A DNA stretch of 64,000 bases, taken from assembly GCA_025174535.1 (NCBI GenBank), contig JALBUN010000001.1:496001-560000 (forward strand), written 5' to 3'. Position numbers and translations under genes: made by a program. A model generated the notes under the pieces. The model ran no database searches. It saw only the letters and a program-made list of their open reading frames with translations, and was not told the origin of the DNA. Origin of the DNA: Cantharellus purpuraceus (Eukaryota; Basidiomycota; Agaricomycetes; Cantharellales; Hydnaceae). Below are positions 1-12,074 of this stretch, piece after piece; within the stretch, counting starts at the first letter, position 1; each line of letters begins with the position of its first letter.

Positions 1-1000
1 ATACATTCCTCAGAATTTCACCTCTATATCGTAACACGGATAGAAGAGTTGAACGTGAGGTAGAATTTCAGTCGCCATCGCTGACCTATCCTCCCACTTC
101 AATCTGACTCAGGTTACATTGTGTCAGGCAAAGGGACCGAATACCCTTGGAATGGGATACCATATGGAGACAGATCACTAAGACAATAAGGAGTATTTGT
201 TGTGGATGCTGACTGAAGTCCTCATGTGACTCAGGGTCAATTTACCTTCAGAGCCATAGGGAAGATGGTATTGGTGGACATTTCTATTGTTCTTTTATAT
301 GACTCACCCCTGTTTCATCTTTTAATTCATTCATATATGACTTACTCATCCTTGTTCTATTTTTGGTTCTTTTATTACTCATCACCTCCTATTCTTACAA
401 AGATTACCCCTATCCATCGTTTCATTTCTCCATGATTTCCCCATTAGTAGTTCAACTTCACATGCTTCATCAGCTGGCTTGATCAGCATTTCTTGCATCA
501 TATTGCATCATTTGCTCCTCATATTGTGTCGTTGTGCCCTGGGGATTTGTATATAAAAGGGTGCTAGTTTTCGCCTTTGGGATCAATCAACAAGTTTTCA
601 GCCAACACTCTAAAGTCAAAGTCCACACTCTAAGTCTACGCTCTATGCTCTATATCACAATCCATCATCTCTACACTGAGGCAAAGCACCTTGGTTCAAC
701 GATCAGATTTCCCTCTGCCACCAAGAGGTTGCATCTCCTGAAACCAGCTTTCGCATACCTCCCAACTGGGCTCCCCATTGTCATCCAGTCATAGAGCACG
801 ATCAACCATCTGGACCATCCTTTTCGCTCCCCATTCTCCTCCAACCACAGAGCACTATTACACTTTCCTGTTACTCAGTGTTACCCCTACCCCTTGACCC
901 GATTGTTCTTTGGCATGCTGAACAACTGTGTTACACACCGTCTGTTTGCTAGGACTGTTGCGCGCAGGCTTATAGGATCTATTCCATAAGCAAACCGACA
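1..1000 (+). mobile_element. LTR-S, 5'-truncated by window start
   Basis: This stretch is nearly collinear with 16158-17154, the 3' part of the solo LTR inside family-1 copy B, and with 50330-51250. It has the same TATA box (TATATAAAAGGG near 549) and the same terminal AAACCGACA. The first 105 bases are the end of the ORF described at 15933. The left end lies outside the window, so it cannot be told whether this is a solo LTR or part of a full element. It interrupts an antisense-ORF fragment that resumes at 1001. Confidence 0.8.
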
Positions 1001-1160
1001 GCGGCAGAGGTGGAGAAGGCAGAAGTAGAGGCAGACCCTGATATGGACATGGAGCTTGATGCAAATGTGGAGCCTGAGGTGGGTGTGGGTGTCAGGATAG
1101 ATGTGGGGCCTGACCCAACCTCATATCATTACAAGGAGATGACCTGGGTAGATGCAGTTG
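1001..1160 (+). pseudogene. fragment of family-1 antisense ORF (acidic middle part)
   Basis: The + strand encodes an acidic stretch (EVEADPDMDMELDANVEP and onward to TWVDAVE). It matches the middle of the antisense proteins at 10397-11933 and 21830-23391. It is cut on the left by LTR-S and on the right by an AT-rich MITE-like repeat. No start codon or Cys cluster remains. It shows that a further family-1-type element, in minus orientation, once occupied this place. Confidence 0.7.
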
Positions 1161-1675
1161 AGATGCTTGTTCAGAAATACATCAAATATGTATATACAAC
1201 CCATTTCCTCAAATTTTACATAAAATACTTATATTAAAACATATCTTGATATTTCATACATGATTCTCAAAAATAATTCTTTTTTTTTTTTTCATTTACC
1301 AGTGGCAACTGCTTCAAGGGAATATTCTACTCCCACTACACTTAATTTCTTTCACTCATCCTTTCTTATACTATACTGGTCAAATAATCTAATGTACCTT
1401 GAATCCTCACCTGGTATTTGTATATCTAACTATTCTATATTATACCAATAATATTAATATATACATTACTGTTATATTCATATAAATAATTATATTCATC
1501 CATAACAAACATCTTATCATTTAAAGTTTATTAAAATATGAAATATATATTTATATTTATAAAAATATAAGATATCCAAAAAAAATTCAGATATCCAAAA
1601 TCTTTAAAGATATCCAGATTGTAACTCCCTATTTTTATTATCATTATTAAAATTCTGATGTATATCTCATATATT
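1161..1675 (-). mobile_element. AT-rich MITE-like repeat, copy 1
   Basis: This is the reverse complement of 47735-48301. One end reads AGATGCTTGTTCAGAAAT. The other copy shows both ends as imperfect inverted repeats (AGACGCTTGTTTGGAA and AGATGCTTATTCAGAA). There is no coding capacity; it is AT-rich with a poly-T run near 1270. In this copy the far end is cut off by the LTR that starts at 1676. The inverted ends suggest a non-autonomous DNA transposon, but no target duplication could be resolved. Confidence 0.6.
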
Positions 1676-2186
1676 TGTTAAATGCTGGAATGCTATTAGG
1701 TTTCAATGGAGTAACCAGAGTTTGGATGCTAGTGATGAAGGGGAGGGGACTTTACTGTTCCAGTTCAACTGGAGACAGAGTGGGGACAACAACTATTGAG
1801 TTGGATTGAGTGGACTTGGCTTCAACTTGTGTGTTGTGCCCCCTCGGATCATCAGTCCAATATTTTGGAGTTTGGAGCATGGAGTTGGATCAAGGATCCA
1901 GAGTTTGACTTGTCAAGAAGGTACTTGTCAAGAAGCTAGCAACCAAGAAGTTGATGGGGAAAATTTGGTCGATATACGAACTACTGTAATAGACAGAGAG
2001 TAGCCCATATAAGTATGTGGAGAATTGAATGCTGAAACTAAAACAATAAGACAATAAGATGGATATGGAGTACAACATGGAAAGGAGTTTGGAGTTTGGA
2101 CCCAAGTCCAAACTAAACTAAACAATATAAAAGGAGGTTTGTTGTAACCCATAAGAAGAAACTACTTATAAAGAGAACAATAATGG
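1676..2186 (-). mobile_element. family-1b LTR (truncated)
   Basis: This is the reverse complement of most of the LTR at 41957-42537, starting at its 3' end (TGTTAAATGC on +). It is cut before the TGTTACATCC 5' end. It keeps the presumed promoter region: a TATA-like CTTATATGGG and, 26-28 nt later, the AGTAGTTCGTATAT site that would match the primer binding site of this family. An antisense-ORF remnant follows directly. Confidence 0.75.
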
Positions 2187-2430
2187 TCACAAAAGGCAAG
2201 GAAGTGGCCAGGGGTCTGGAGGAAGAATCCAAATTGGACCTCATATGTGATACATGCATCAAGCACAACAACATGTGCGAGTGGGCAATGGTGAGTGAAA
2301 ATAGTGACTGGATGTCTGGATATCATACTGATTATTGCTTTTTGTTTCCTAGACCAGAAAATCTTGCTCCTGCCTTGCTTGCCAGACAAACCAGCTGAAA
2401 TGCAAGGTAAAAGGGAGTGCTCCTCCTTGA
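2183..2430 (+). pseudogene. Zn2Cys6-like cluster ORF, antisense remnant of family 1b
   Basis: Two exons, 2183-2290 and 2353-2430, read in frame across a GT-AG intron of 62 nt. The spliced product (about 61 residues) holds two CX2CX6C halves: CDTCIKHNNMC from exon 1 and CLACQTNQLKC from exon 2, ten residues apart. That spacing is the pattern of fungal Zn2Cys6 binuclear clusters. It lies on the strand opposite to the adjacent family-1b LTR, just inside it, which is where the antisense ORF of family 1 lies relative to its 3' LTR. The coiled-coil and acidic parts are missing, and family-2 gag sequence follows. It may be a fragment rather than a functioning gene. Confidence 0.5.
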
Positions 2431-2445
2431 CAGAAACATGCAAAG

Positions 2446-3561
2446 GACTGTTCACAAATTAATGAATGACCTAGATAAGTATGCAAGCTGCATGATAATG
2501 CCATCAGATGCATACATGTACAGGAAGAGGTTTGTAACTGCAATGCATGAACCTCTGAGACAAGAAGTCCTCAAGAAGGGCTTCAATGCTGAGTTTAGCA
2601 GTATCAAGCAGTTGTATGAAACTGCTCAAATGATAGAGGAAGCGACATGATACCACCATGGTATGCAACACCTGGAGAACATGACTAACGTGTCCTCCTC
2701 AACCCATAGACCAGTAGTCAATAGAACTACTGGTATGATGAATACAGGGAGTTGACCCATGCCCCATGGACATGTGTATATGGCTCCCAACACACACTCA
2801 CAACAAGCAAGTGCATCAAGGCTGGAACCCCATAATGGAAGCTCCAGGTCCAATTCCAACAATCACCCCTTTAAGGGTAATTATCAATCAAAGCCACTAG
2901 CACATGCAAGTGGTGATCGATTAAACAATGTTACCAGTAATGTTGTGTGCTACAAATGTGGCCAGACAGGTCACATGTGACCCAGCTGCCCCAAACTAAA
3001 GGGCAATGTAAGGTTGGCTGCAGTCTGAAAGGATGTGTCCTCACACATAGCAGAGGACAATGTAGATGGATTCTCCCCGATAGAGGGAGAACATGAAGAA
3101 GCAATGGATGATCCCAAGGACCATCTAGGTGAAAAAACACCAGCTATAGAAGTAGCTGATGAATGGGATGAGGAGGTCACCCCATATGAATGGGATGACC
3201 AAGATGATGGCCCCAAAAAGGAGGCTATGCCAATGTATTGCTCTAATGCGATATGAATTTGACCCAATGATCAAATTCCACCAAAACACACCTATGCAGT
3301 GCATGTCTGTAGTGCAACAAGATTCCCGACAAGCAGGAAATCACCACAGCTGCATATAGCTGCTGTCAGCATTGACAGATCAGCTGAACCTATGTATAAG
3401 CCGACAGAAGTTGACAGCATGACCCAATAGACCATGCATAGACAATAAAACAATCTCTGGGTATTGGGAGATTGGTGGAACACTTGCTCACTGTCTATTA
3501 GACAGTGGAAGTGAGGGGATAATGATATCCCCTGAATTCACATGCGCAACAGGTATGAAAA
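2446..3561 (+). pseudogene. family-2 gag and start of protease (inversion left part)
   Basis: Homologous to 58693-59767 in the fuller copy. It contains the gag C-terminal part (LRQEVLKKGFNAEF), a zinc knuckle (CYKCGQTGHM, with a stop TGA where the following residue should be), an acidic linker, and the first protease residues around the DSGSEG motif near 3502. In-frame stops and frameshifts break it. The homology stops after ATGAAAA at 3561, the exact point where the protease piece at 23392-23518 begins on the other strand. Confidence 0.8.
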
Positions 3562-3562
3562 T

Positions 3563-4932
3563 GGTGATGTCTCCCAATGTCCATAGAACTTGAAATTCAA
3601 GTTCTTTATTGCTTATCCATTGATGAGCGATGATTTCATCAATGAGCCACTCTTGCTCATCATCATTCCCAAAGTCATAAAATGACTTCACTTCCCATGG
3701 AATCTCATCTCATCATTTGGCACATACAGTCAAATGAGACTGATGTGGAACATAGGCATAATGCACCTACTAGTCAGTTCTGGTGGTAGCTCCAGTGTCA
3801 CCTTTGAAGCTTTATTATGGGCTTCGATTATTTTATAGGGCCCGATATACTTGGGCACTAGTTTGCTGGTTCTACCCTTAGGTAGAGTCAAGTTTTTCAT
3901 TGAGAGGTAGACTTTGTCACCTCTCTGGAAGGTTGAACCTTCCCAATGTTTCTTATTGGCATGAAACATCTGAATGACGTGACTTTCTATAATTGCATCA
4001 TGCACCACTAGCAGGTTTGTTTGAGCCTGCTGTGCAAATTGTTTGACACCCTTGAACTTGGTGTCATTGTTAATGGGCATGCCTATTCTAGGCATATACC
4101 TGCAGTTAAGCTCAAATGGAGTAAACCCCGTTGTTGAGCTTATGTTGGAGTTTAGTGCGAACTCCACCATTGGACACTTGTGTGCCCAATCTTTCTGATC
4201 ACTTTGTACAATGGTACAAAGTATTTGGCCAATGGAACAATTTACTCATTCCATCACTCCATCTGTTTGCAGATGGAATGCTGTGGACATGAGGAGTTTC
4301 ACTCCCATTATCTGCTGTAGTTCACACCAAAAGACAGATGTAAATTTTGAATCTCGATCAGACACGATCGAGTCTGGTACGCCATGAAGGCATACAACTT
4401 CTTTAAGGAATAGCCATGCTACTCCTTTTGCTGTTACACGTGTATTTGTAGGTATTATATGTACCTGCCACATGAAGCGATCTATGACTACCAGTAGGTA
4501 GTCATAGTCATTCAATTTTGGTAATGGACCCATAAAGTCCATACCTATCAATTGCCAGGGCCGTTCTGGTACTGGCAAGCTATGAAGAAGCCCTGTGGGT
4601 TTCTTTGTACTGTCTTTATTCATTTGGCACTTCACACACAAAGTGCAGAATGATTTGACATTGGTGGTCATGCCTGGCCACCAGTACAACCGTCAAATGT
4701 AATTTGTGGTCATTAGTTGACCAAAATGGCCAACTACTTGGTGCCCATGGTCAATTATTATCTTGACCAGCCTCCTCCCCTTCAGGCACACTGAGTGGGG
4801 TATACAGACGACATCATATCTATATATATTTTTGGTCCATATTAGACCATCATGCACACCAAATCGTGCATGCTCTTTAGGTGCTTCCAGCACCTTAGAA
4901 AGGACAGTATCCTTTCTATATGCACCTTGTAC
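3563..4932 (-). pseudogene. family-2 integrase and chromodomain (minus strand)
   Basis: On the minus strand this reads from the integrase zinc region (CTLCVKCQMNK, near 4640) through the catalytic core (MDFMGPLP near 4540, SDRDSKF near 4350, and TDGVMEXVN near 4255, where X marks a stop) to the C-terminal domain and the beginning of a chromodomain at 3566. It corresponds to about 62030-63433 of the copy at the window end. The upstream part of the same element continues at 12768 after the nested family-1 copy. It is broken by stops and not functional. Confidence 0.85.
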
Positions 4933-5435
4933 TGTTATGACTATATTAATTAATCCATCTGATCCACTCAGATCCCCACACACATGAAATCTATACTCCA
5001 TTTGGAAACCATCATGTCTCCATTTATTTGTCCGATTGTCACTGCTGATTTTGCTCATCCACCTCCGGTTCTGATTGATGCATCAGCATCACCATAGGAA
5101 CCCAGACATCCATCCCCATCAGACTCAGACATATCCACATAAGGCTGTTGGCCTCGGAGACCCATCACCGGAGTAATTATTATTAGATTTAAGTGGCCCA
5201 ACTGGGGACTTCATTCCCCAGTTTAATATTGAATCATGCCTAGCTCCTAAGTCCGATCCTAACCATCTAGTCGTACTCCATCTCCGAAATCTCAGACACT
5301 GGTAATAGTGAGGGTGCAGCACATAAGCTGAAGCCAAGTCTGTTCTGACCTCCACAACACACCCTGATTCCCACTCCGACTCCAACCATCACTCCGACCC
5401 AATCTCTGACCCCCAATCAGACCTAATGTGTAATA
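4933..5435 (+). mobile_element. family-1 copy A 5' LTR
   Basis: It starts TGTTATGACT and ends TGTGTAATA, the decayed form of GTAACA. It is collinear with the LTRs at 12105-12619 and 14891-15399. Many differences from copy B are C to T or G to A at former CpG sites. No target-site duplication links its left flank to the right flank of the nest, so the boundaries have probably been rearranged. Confidence 0.85.
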
Positions 5436-5451
5436 GTATATTCAAACTGCC
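5436..5451 (+). promoter_or_regulatory. family-1 copy A primer binding site, self-priming type
   Basis: GTATATTCAAACTGCC follows the LTR immediately. Its reverse complement begins GGCAGTTTGAATAT. The LTR at 12413-12424 has CAGTTCGAATAT, 34 nt after a TATTTAAG box, so the two would pair at 11 of 12 positions. This is the layout of Tf1-type elements that prime reverse transcription with the 5' end of their own RNA. Pairing is seen; priming is inferred. Confidence 0.6.
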
Positions 5452-5467
5452 ATACTCACCCCTACCA

Positions 5468-6548
5468 ATGCCATGATCCACCGCCAATTCCAAACGCACA
5501 CAAACCGTTGAGGTGCCCACTCCCCCGAGGTTGTCGAAGAACTGACAGACCACATAGAGGATGTCAATGAAGAGGATGATACTCCCCAAATCTGGTGCAA
5601 GCCATCTCCCTGCTTGCCAGCAGCATCCATACCCCACAAGCTCCTAAGTCCCAGACCAAGGTCTGGGAACCTGACCCATTTGACAGCTCCAATCTGCACA
5701 AGCTCCAACCATTCTTGGTGCAATGCTGGCTGAATTTCTGTGACTGTCCCGACATGTTCACATCCGATCAGGCGAAGGTCACCTTTGCCATGTCCTATCT
5801 CAAGGGCATCGCACTGGACTACTTCGAGCCAGCGCTCATGGACAACTCTGATGGTCAGAAGACTACTCTGAATTCATCTCCAAACTTCAGACCAATTTCG
5901 GTCCTTACAACCCTGAGGCTGACGCCAAGAATGAACTTGATTGACTTTGGATGAAGGAAAATCACAAGATTGCAAAATACATTGTGAGTTTCCAGCAGCT
6001 AGCCCCAAAAGTCCAATGGGGCGACACCGCACTCTGACACCAATTTTACATTGACCTCCCATCCTGCATCAAGGACAAGATATCGCGCATCAGTAAGCCA
6101 GATACGTTAGTTAACCTTTGCAAGCTCACCCAATCCATCGATGCCCATTATTGGGAATGTCAATCTGAGGTCTTCCGTGAAAATTCAGCTAACAACAAAT
6201 CGGACAAATCATTGGACAAGACCCCAAAGTCCAACAAGGGGTCTGATAGGAAGGTTACCACCAAATCTGGCCAGAAGTCAAACACTGGTAACACTGCTGC
6301 TTCTGGTTCCAGTCAGAACAACTCCAGCACCAGCAACAGCTCTGGAGCTTGCAAGAGCACTCTGGACCTCTCCACCAAGCTGGGGAAAGATGGAAAACTT
6401 ACCCAGCAGGAATGCCAGTGCCACATAGACAACAACCTTGTCTGTTCTGTGGAAAACCTGGCCACCAAGCCAAGGATTGCAACAAGGCAACCTTGTTGGC
6501 AGCAAAGCAAAAGGCCATGCCGCCAATGCCACAATGGACCCAAAAAAA
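5468..6548 (+). pseudogene. family-1 copy A gag
   Basis: Gag-like polyprotein start. It begins at an ATG 33 nt after the LTR, followed almost at once by a TGA. Further on it shows the gag core (KLQPFLVQC, YLKGIALDYFEPAL), a Lys/Ser/Asn-rich linker and a zinc knuckle near 6440 (CX2CX4HX4C in another frame after indels). Several frameshifts and stops are present. The coding ends at an A-run followed by TAG near 6540-6552, as in copy B, where gag and pol meet. Confidence 0.8.
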
Positions 6549-9500
6549 TAGCAAGCAGACCTCTAGCCTCCATATGGGCTGAGGGCTGCATTGGTACTCC
6601 CCGTATGACAAACAAGGTCCACCTGAACACATCCACTCTTTCCCACTCTGACTCTCCTACCCTCCTCATCTACTCCAACTCCATTCCCAATACCACTATC
6701 CAAGCATTAATTGACTCCAGTTCTACTCACTGTTTCCTTGATTCCTCTTTTTCTGATTTACATAAACTCCATACATACACCATAACTCCGATATCACTCC
6801 AATTATTTGATGGCACTACTAATGCTGTTATTTCATGAGCTATAGACCTGTCCATCTGTTTTTCTGTCGGAGAAATCCAGAACCTTACATTCTATGTTAC
6901 TCCACTTGACTCCAGCTGTTCTGTGGTCCTCAGACATAATTGGCTCACCCGCTACAATCCATTGATTGACTGGGCATTGGGCCATATCATATTCCATTCT
7001 CCAGTGCAGACTGTGTCATCCCCGACATCACCAGCAACTTTAGGTGAGAAATTATCTTCCGCCTCCGCTGACTCCACTCCAATAGATACTCCATCTCCCC
7101 CTCCATCTATATTGATGGTGGATGCTATGGTCTTCACCAGACTAAGCAAACTGGAGGGCTCACAAACATTCCAGGTTCACCTCTCCAATCCAATGCTCCT
7201 TGCTGCTGTTCTGCCTGATCAACTCCACCAGACCTATCTATGGTTCCTAAGGAGTATCATGAGTTTGCTGACATGTTCAGCAAGTCTAAAGCTGACTCTC
7301 TAGCAGAACACCGACCATATGATCTCCAGATTGAGTTGAATGATAACTCCACCCCTCCACTTGGCCCTATCTACTCACTATCCCAAAAAGAGCTACTGGC
7401 CCTCCAAACATTCATAGATGAGAACTTGGCCATGGGCTTCATCCACCCATCCCTATCCCCCCATGAAGCTCCGGTCCTGTTTGTCTGCAAAAAGGACAGA
7501 TCACTCCATCTATGCATTGAATTCCATGGACTCAACAAGATCACTAAGAAAAGACCGATACCCAATACCCCACACCACGGACCTACTTGAGAGCCCATGA
7601 AAGGCTAAGATCTATTCCAAAATAGATCTCTGACATGCCTACCATCTAGTCCACATCCGAGAAGGTGACAAGTGGAAAACGACTTTCTGCACTTGATATG
7701 GATCTTTTGAATGGTGTCATGCCCTTCAGACTAACCAATGCTCCAGCTGCCTTCCATAGGTTCATGAATGATAGCTTTGCTGACCTCCTCGATGTTACCA
7801 TCCTCGTTTACTTGGATGACATTTTGGTATATTCAGATAACAAAGAAGAACATTGGACACATGTCCAAGAAGTACTCTGACGTCTCCAAAAACATGGCCT
7901 CTTCACCCATGCCGACAAATGCAAATTCCACTCTGACTCAGTTGAATATCTAGGCTATATCCTCTCCCCTGCAGGACTGACAATGTCCAATGACAAAATC
8001 AAAGCCATACAGGAATGGCTGGAACCATGGAAAGTCAAAGATGTACAGTCTTTCCTGGGGTTCACCAACTTCTACCACTGCTTCATCTACAACTACACCA
8101 ATATTACCATTCTGCTCACCCAACTTACTAGGAAGGGTATCCAATGGAATTTCACTGACAAATGTAGACAGAGCTTTGAGACTTTTAAGAAGGCCTTTAC
8201 TTCCACTCTGATACTGACTCATTGGGTTCCAGACATTCCTATCCTATTAGAGACCGATGCCTCCGACTATGCACTTGCCACAATCCTGTCCATCATCTGG
8301 AGAGATGATGGACAAGTCCATCTGATCGCTTTTCACTCACATACATTTACACCCCCTGAACTGAACTATGACATCCATGACAAAGAGCTCCTTGCCATAT
8401 ATGAAGCCTTCTGGATATGGAGACACTACCTCGAAGGCCCCTCTGATCCAGTGGACATCATAACGGACCACAAGAACTTGGAATGCTTCTCCACAATGAA
8501 ACTACTCACCCAGAGACAAGTCCAATGGTTCAAATACCTGTCTCAGTTCAACCTTGTTATCCACTTCTGTCCTGGTCGACTCAGAGCAAAGCCTGATGTG
8601 TTAACTAGATGATGGGATGTCTACCCTAAAGAGGGGAGTAGCAACTATGCCGCTGTAAACCCCCACAACTTTTGTCCTGTGTTCACTAACAAGCAGCTGG
8701 CATCATCCCTACAGGCATCCACCCTCATGACTCCCACCCTCTGAGCTGTCACCATTATGGATATCAACCAACTCTGTTCCAACATCCACTCATCACTCCA
8801 ATTCGATCCTGTTGCAGTTAAACACTTGGATGACCCTTCCAATCTGAATGGTCACTTGATCCCAAAGGACACCTCTGACACAACAACTGGATATATGTCC
8901 CCAATGCCAATGGTCTCCAACTCTGAGTTTTGCAGTATTATCATGATCACCCAATCTCTGGCCATTTCGGGCAAAATCGCACACAAGGGTTAATCCAACA
9001 GGACTATGTGTGGCCAAAAATGTGAGAGTACATTCAACACTACTGTAACTCTTGTACCATGTGTATGTGCTCAAAATCACAAAGGCACAAACCCTATGGA
9101 ACACTTAAGCAACTTCTGGTCCCAGAGCAACCATGGAACTCCATCTCCATGGATTTCATAGAGAAACTCCCCCATCGCTCAGATACAACACCATACTTGT
9201 GATTGTCGACAGGTTCACTAAACAGTCACTATTCATTCCAATGCACAACACCATCACCTCCACCTCACTAGCTAAGTTGTTTGTTCTCCATGTATTCTCT
9301 AAATATGGAGTCCCATCGCATGTCATCTGATCAGGGCTCAGAGTTCATGTCCTCCTTCTTCCACACATTAGGAAATGCTCTCAACATGAAGCTTCATTTC
9401 ACCTCTGGATACCATCCTGAAGGAGATGGACAAACGGAACAAATGAATCAGTCCCTGGAACAATATCTCTGAGTCTATTGTAACTATCAACAAGACAACT

Positions 9501-10238
9501 GGGCTGACCTACTTCCGATCACAGAGTTTGCCTACAACAATGCCCTGAACATGACTACCAGTGTCTCTCCGTTCTTTGCTAATAAAGGCTACCATCCAAA
9601 CATCTCTGTCCACCCTGAGAAGGAACTTGCCTCCACCAAAGCCTGCCAATTCATAACCAACCTCGACCAACTACACCAACATCTCTGAGAAACCATCTCC
9701 AAGAAACCATCTCTGATGCCCAGAAACAATACCAAGTCTCTGTGGACTGATGCCACATCCTGGCTCTAGACCTGCAAATTGGAGACAAAGTATTTGTCAA
9801 GGCTGAACATTTCTGGACCACCTGTCCATTGAAGAAACTCTCCGAGAAATACTTAGGTCCTTATGAGGTCATTGCTTGCACAGGCAGCAGGTCCTTCACC
9901 CTCCACCTCCCTGACCGCTTCCAAGCAGTTCACCTGGTCTTCCATATATCAATGCTTGAACCTGCTACTACAAACGAGATCTCTGGTCACACCCAACCTC
10001 CACCTCCTCCAATCATCATCAAAGGAGATAATGAATATGAGATATCTGAGATCCTGGACTCAAAATTGATTGTTGGTACAAGTGCAAGCTCCAGTACCTA
10101 GTCAAATGGACTGGATATGAAGGCACCAATGAAGAGTCCTCATGGATCTCCACGTCCAAACTTGATCATGCATCCAAATCTGTTTCCGATTTTCACTCTG
10201 CTTATCCAGACAAACCTGGCCCTCTTATGAATCTTTAA
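6549..10238 (+). pseudogene. family-1 copy A pol (PR-RT-RH-IN-chromodomain)
   Basis: Ty3/gypsy pol in the order protease (Asp region near 6710, IDSSSTH with Gly lost), reverse transcriptase (YLDD near 7813), RNase H (ETDASDYALA near 8253, DHKNLE near 8468), integrase (MDFIEK near 9150, SDQGSEF near 9328, DGQTEQMNQSLE near 9428) and a C-terminal chromodomain (10030-10238). It is interrupted by many frameshifts and stops. Compared with copy B it has lost most CpG sites. The integrase zinc-binding part is recognisable but shifted. It is not functional. Confidence 0.85.
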
Positions 10239-10396
10239 GTTCCATTATTGATGCTAATTCTATTATTTTGCATCATCATTTCATTACAAAGTCACAAAGG
10301 AAATTACAAGTCTACCCAACCTCTGAAAGAATCTCACTCCACCCCATTTTTTCTCCACTCTGAAATATTACAATCATTTTCATTTTCATTTTTTAG

Positions 10397-11933
10397 TTAT
10401 ACATTGCGCTTCCTTTTTCCCTTCCCTTTGTCTACCTCAGGCTCCGTCTCTGACTCATCATCACTCTCCACATCTGACACCCAATCTTTCTCATCCCCAA
10501 TGTCCGAATTCTCATCCAAGGGGGCCATGAACTTCCGCAGCCAACGCAACTCAGCAGTCTGCTGACCCTCCAGAACCTCCTTCCATTTCATCATCTTCAC
10601 TAACTCCACTAACAACCCCTCCATCCACTGGAGGTGCTCCAACTGCAGGTTAACCAGCCGGATAAGCTGGCCCACAGTATTGTTGGGTGCGGAGATGCAC
10701 CCCATACCTGTGCCGGTTGTTGCTCCTTCCGATCCGACACTGCTACCTCCAGCTGCCACAGCACCCATCTCTGTCCGCCGATTTTTGGTCAGACAACCTT
10801 CTGGTTCTTTCTCCACACCTCCTTGTACCACTAGTCAGGGCTTGATGCTCCAACTTTGGGGATCGAACTTGCCGTTGATCCTACACCCTCCTTTTTGATG
10901 CGGCCTCTAAGTGCTCCCTCTCCTCCTCCTTGTCCTGCTATTCTGCCGCTGCCTTCTCCATCTCATGCTTGTGAAGCTGGATTGCTGACCTAGCAACACA
11001 CAGCTCCTTCTTACGAGTCACCAATACACGATTCTCTGCCTTGCATCATATGATCCTCCAATCCGCTTCCTGCTTCTCCATATCAGCACTTGGGTGCACC
11101 TTCAATGAAAAGACCATGACCTCAAGGTTCTTCTTGGTGGTAGCAGCATATAGCTCCACCCTTTTGTGAGCTTCAACTGCAGCTACCCAAGCCATCTCCT
11201 CATAACAATTTGAGGTTGGATCCAGCTCCATATCCGTTCTGACATCCACACCTGCCTCGGGCTCTGCATTTGCGTTGAGCTCCATGTTGGCATCAGGATC
11301 TGCCTCCACTTCCACCCTCTCCACCTCCACCACATCATCCTCTTCAGCCACACCCACCACAAATAACGGCCATGGCCGCAGTTGCAATGATGAGTCTACC
11401 GGAGGGGCAGTTGTCAGACAGGTCGACTCCGTCCATGTGATCGAGATAATGGCGACCTTGGGGGTTCCCACCCATATTGGCACACTTGGACTCCCTGGGT
11501 GACTAGTCGCCCCTGCCCCAGTCACCTCCTCCTCTACCTCCATGGTGGCTTCTAGCTCCTGCTCTTCCACTTCCTTCAGCCTTGCAGCCTCCATCATGGC
11601 TGCCAGCTCCTTGACCCTGCATGCTCACTCAGCCTTTGCTTCTTCCTCCTTCTGTCTCCATTCCACCTCCACCTCCTCCTTCCGTCTCTGCTCCTCTTCC
11701 TCCTCCTTCTGTCTCCACTCCTCCTCCTCCTTCTGCCTCCACTCCTCCTCCTCCTCCTCCTTCCGTCTCCACTCCTCCTCCTCCTTCTGTCTCTGCTCCT
11801 CCTCCTCCTCCTTCCATCTCCATTCTGCCTCAGCCTCCTCCTTCCGTCTCTGCTGCTGCTCCTCCTCCTTCCATCGGGCCAGGAGCAGCTGCTTGAGCTC
11901 AGCCACACTCATGTTTGCTAAGGGGTTTGACAT
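10397..11933 (-). pseudogene. family-1 copy A antisense ORF, cluster domain deleted
   Basis: This lies on the minus strand, tail-to-tail with pol (159 bp between the stops) and starting about 140 bp inside the 3' LTR. From N to C: MSNPLANMSVAELKQLLLAR start, a long Glu/Lys/Arg coiled coil (11880-11625), an acidic middle (DPDANMELNANAEP), a KKNLEVMVFSLK segment, a C-terminal leucine-rich coil (QLIRLVNLQLEHLQ) and an acidic tail with a basic end (KGKGKRKRNV). Compared with copy B, about 150 bp coding for the Cys cluster are missing near 10895. A few stops (for example near 11625 and 11047) interrupt it. It would have been about 520-560 residues. The same role is proposed as for the copy-B gene. 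Confidence 0.7.
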
Positions 11934-12074
11934 TGTTGAGGATAAGACCTCAAACATGCCCCTCCTTTTATATGTCTCCAGACCCCCAGTATAACTCCGA
12001 CTGCACCCAACCATCTCACCTATTCAGTCCACAGACATGAGGCCTCAGGGGCTCAGCCTTAAATGGAGAGATAC

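Noticed and set aside
11594..11908. Ser/Pro- or Arg/Gly-rich ORFs in other frames
   Set aside because: Shadows of the Glu/Lys coiled-coil part of the antisense ORF, caused by the CTCCTC-type repeat.
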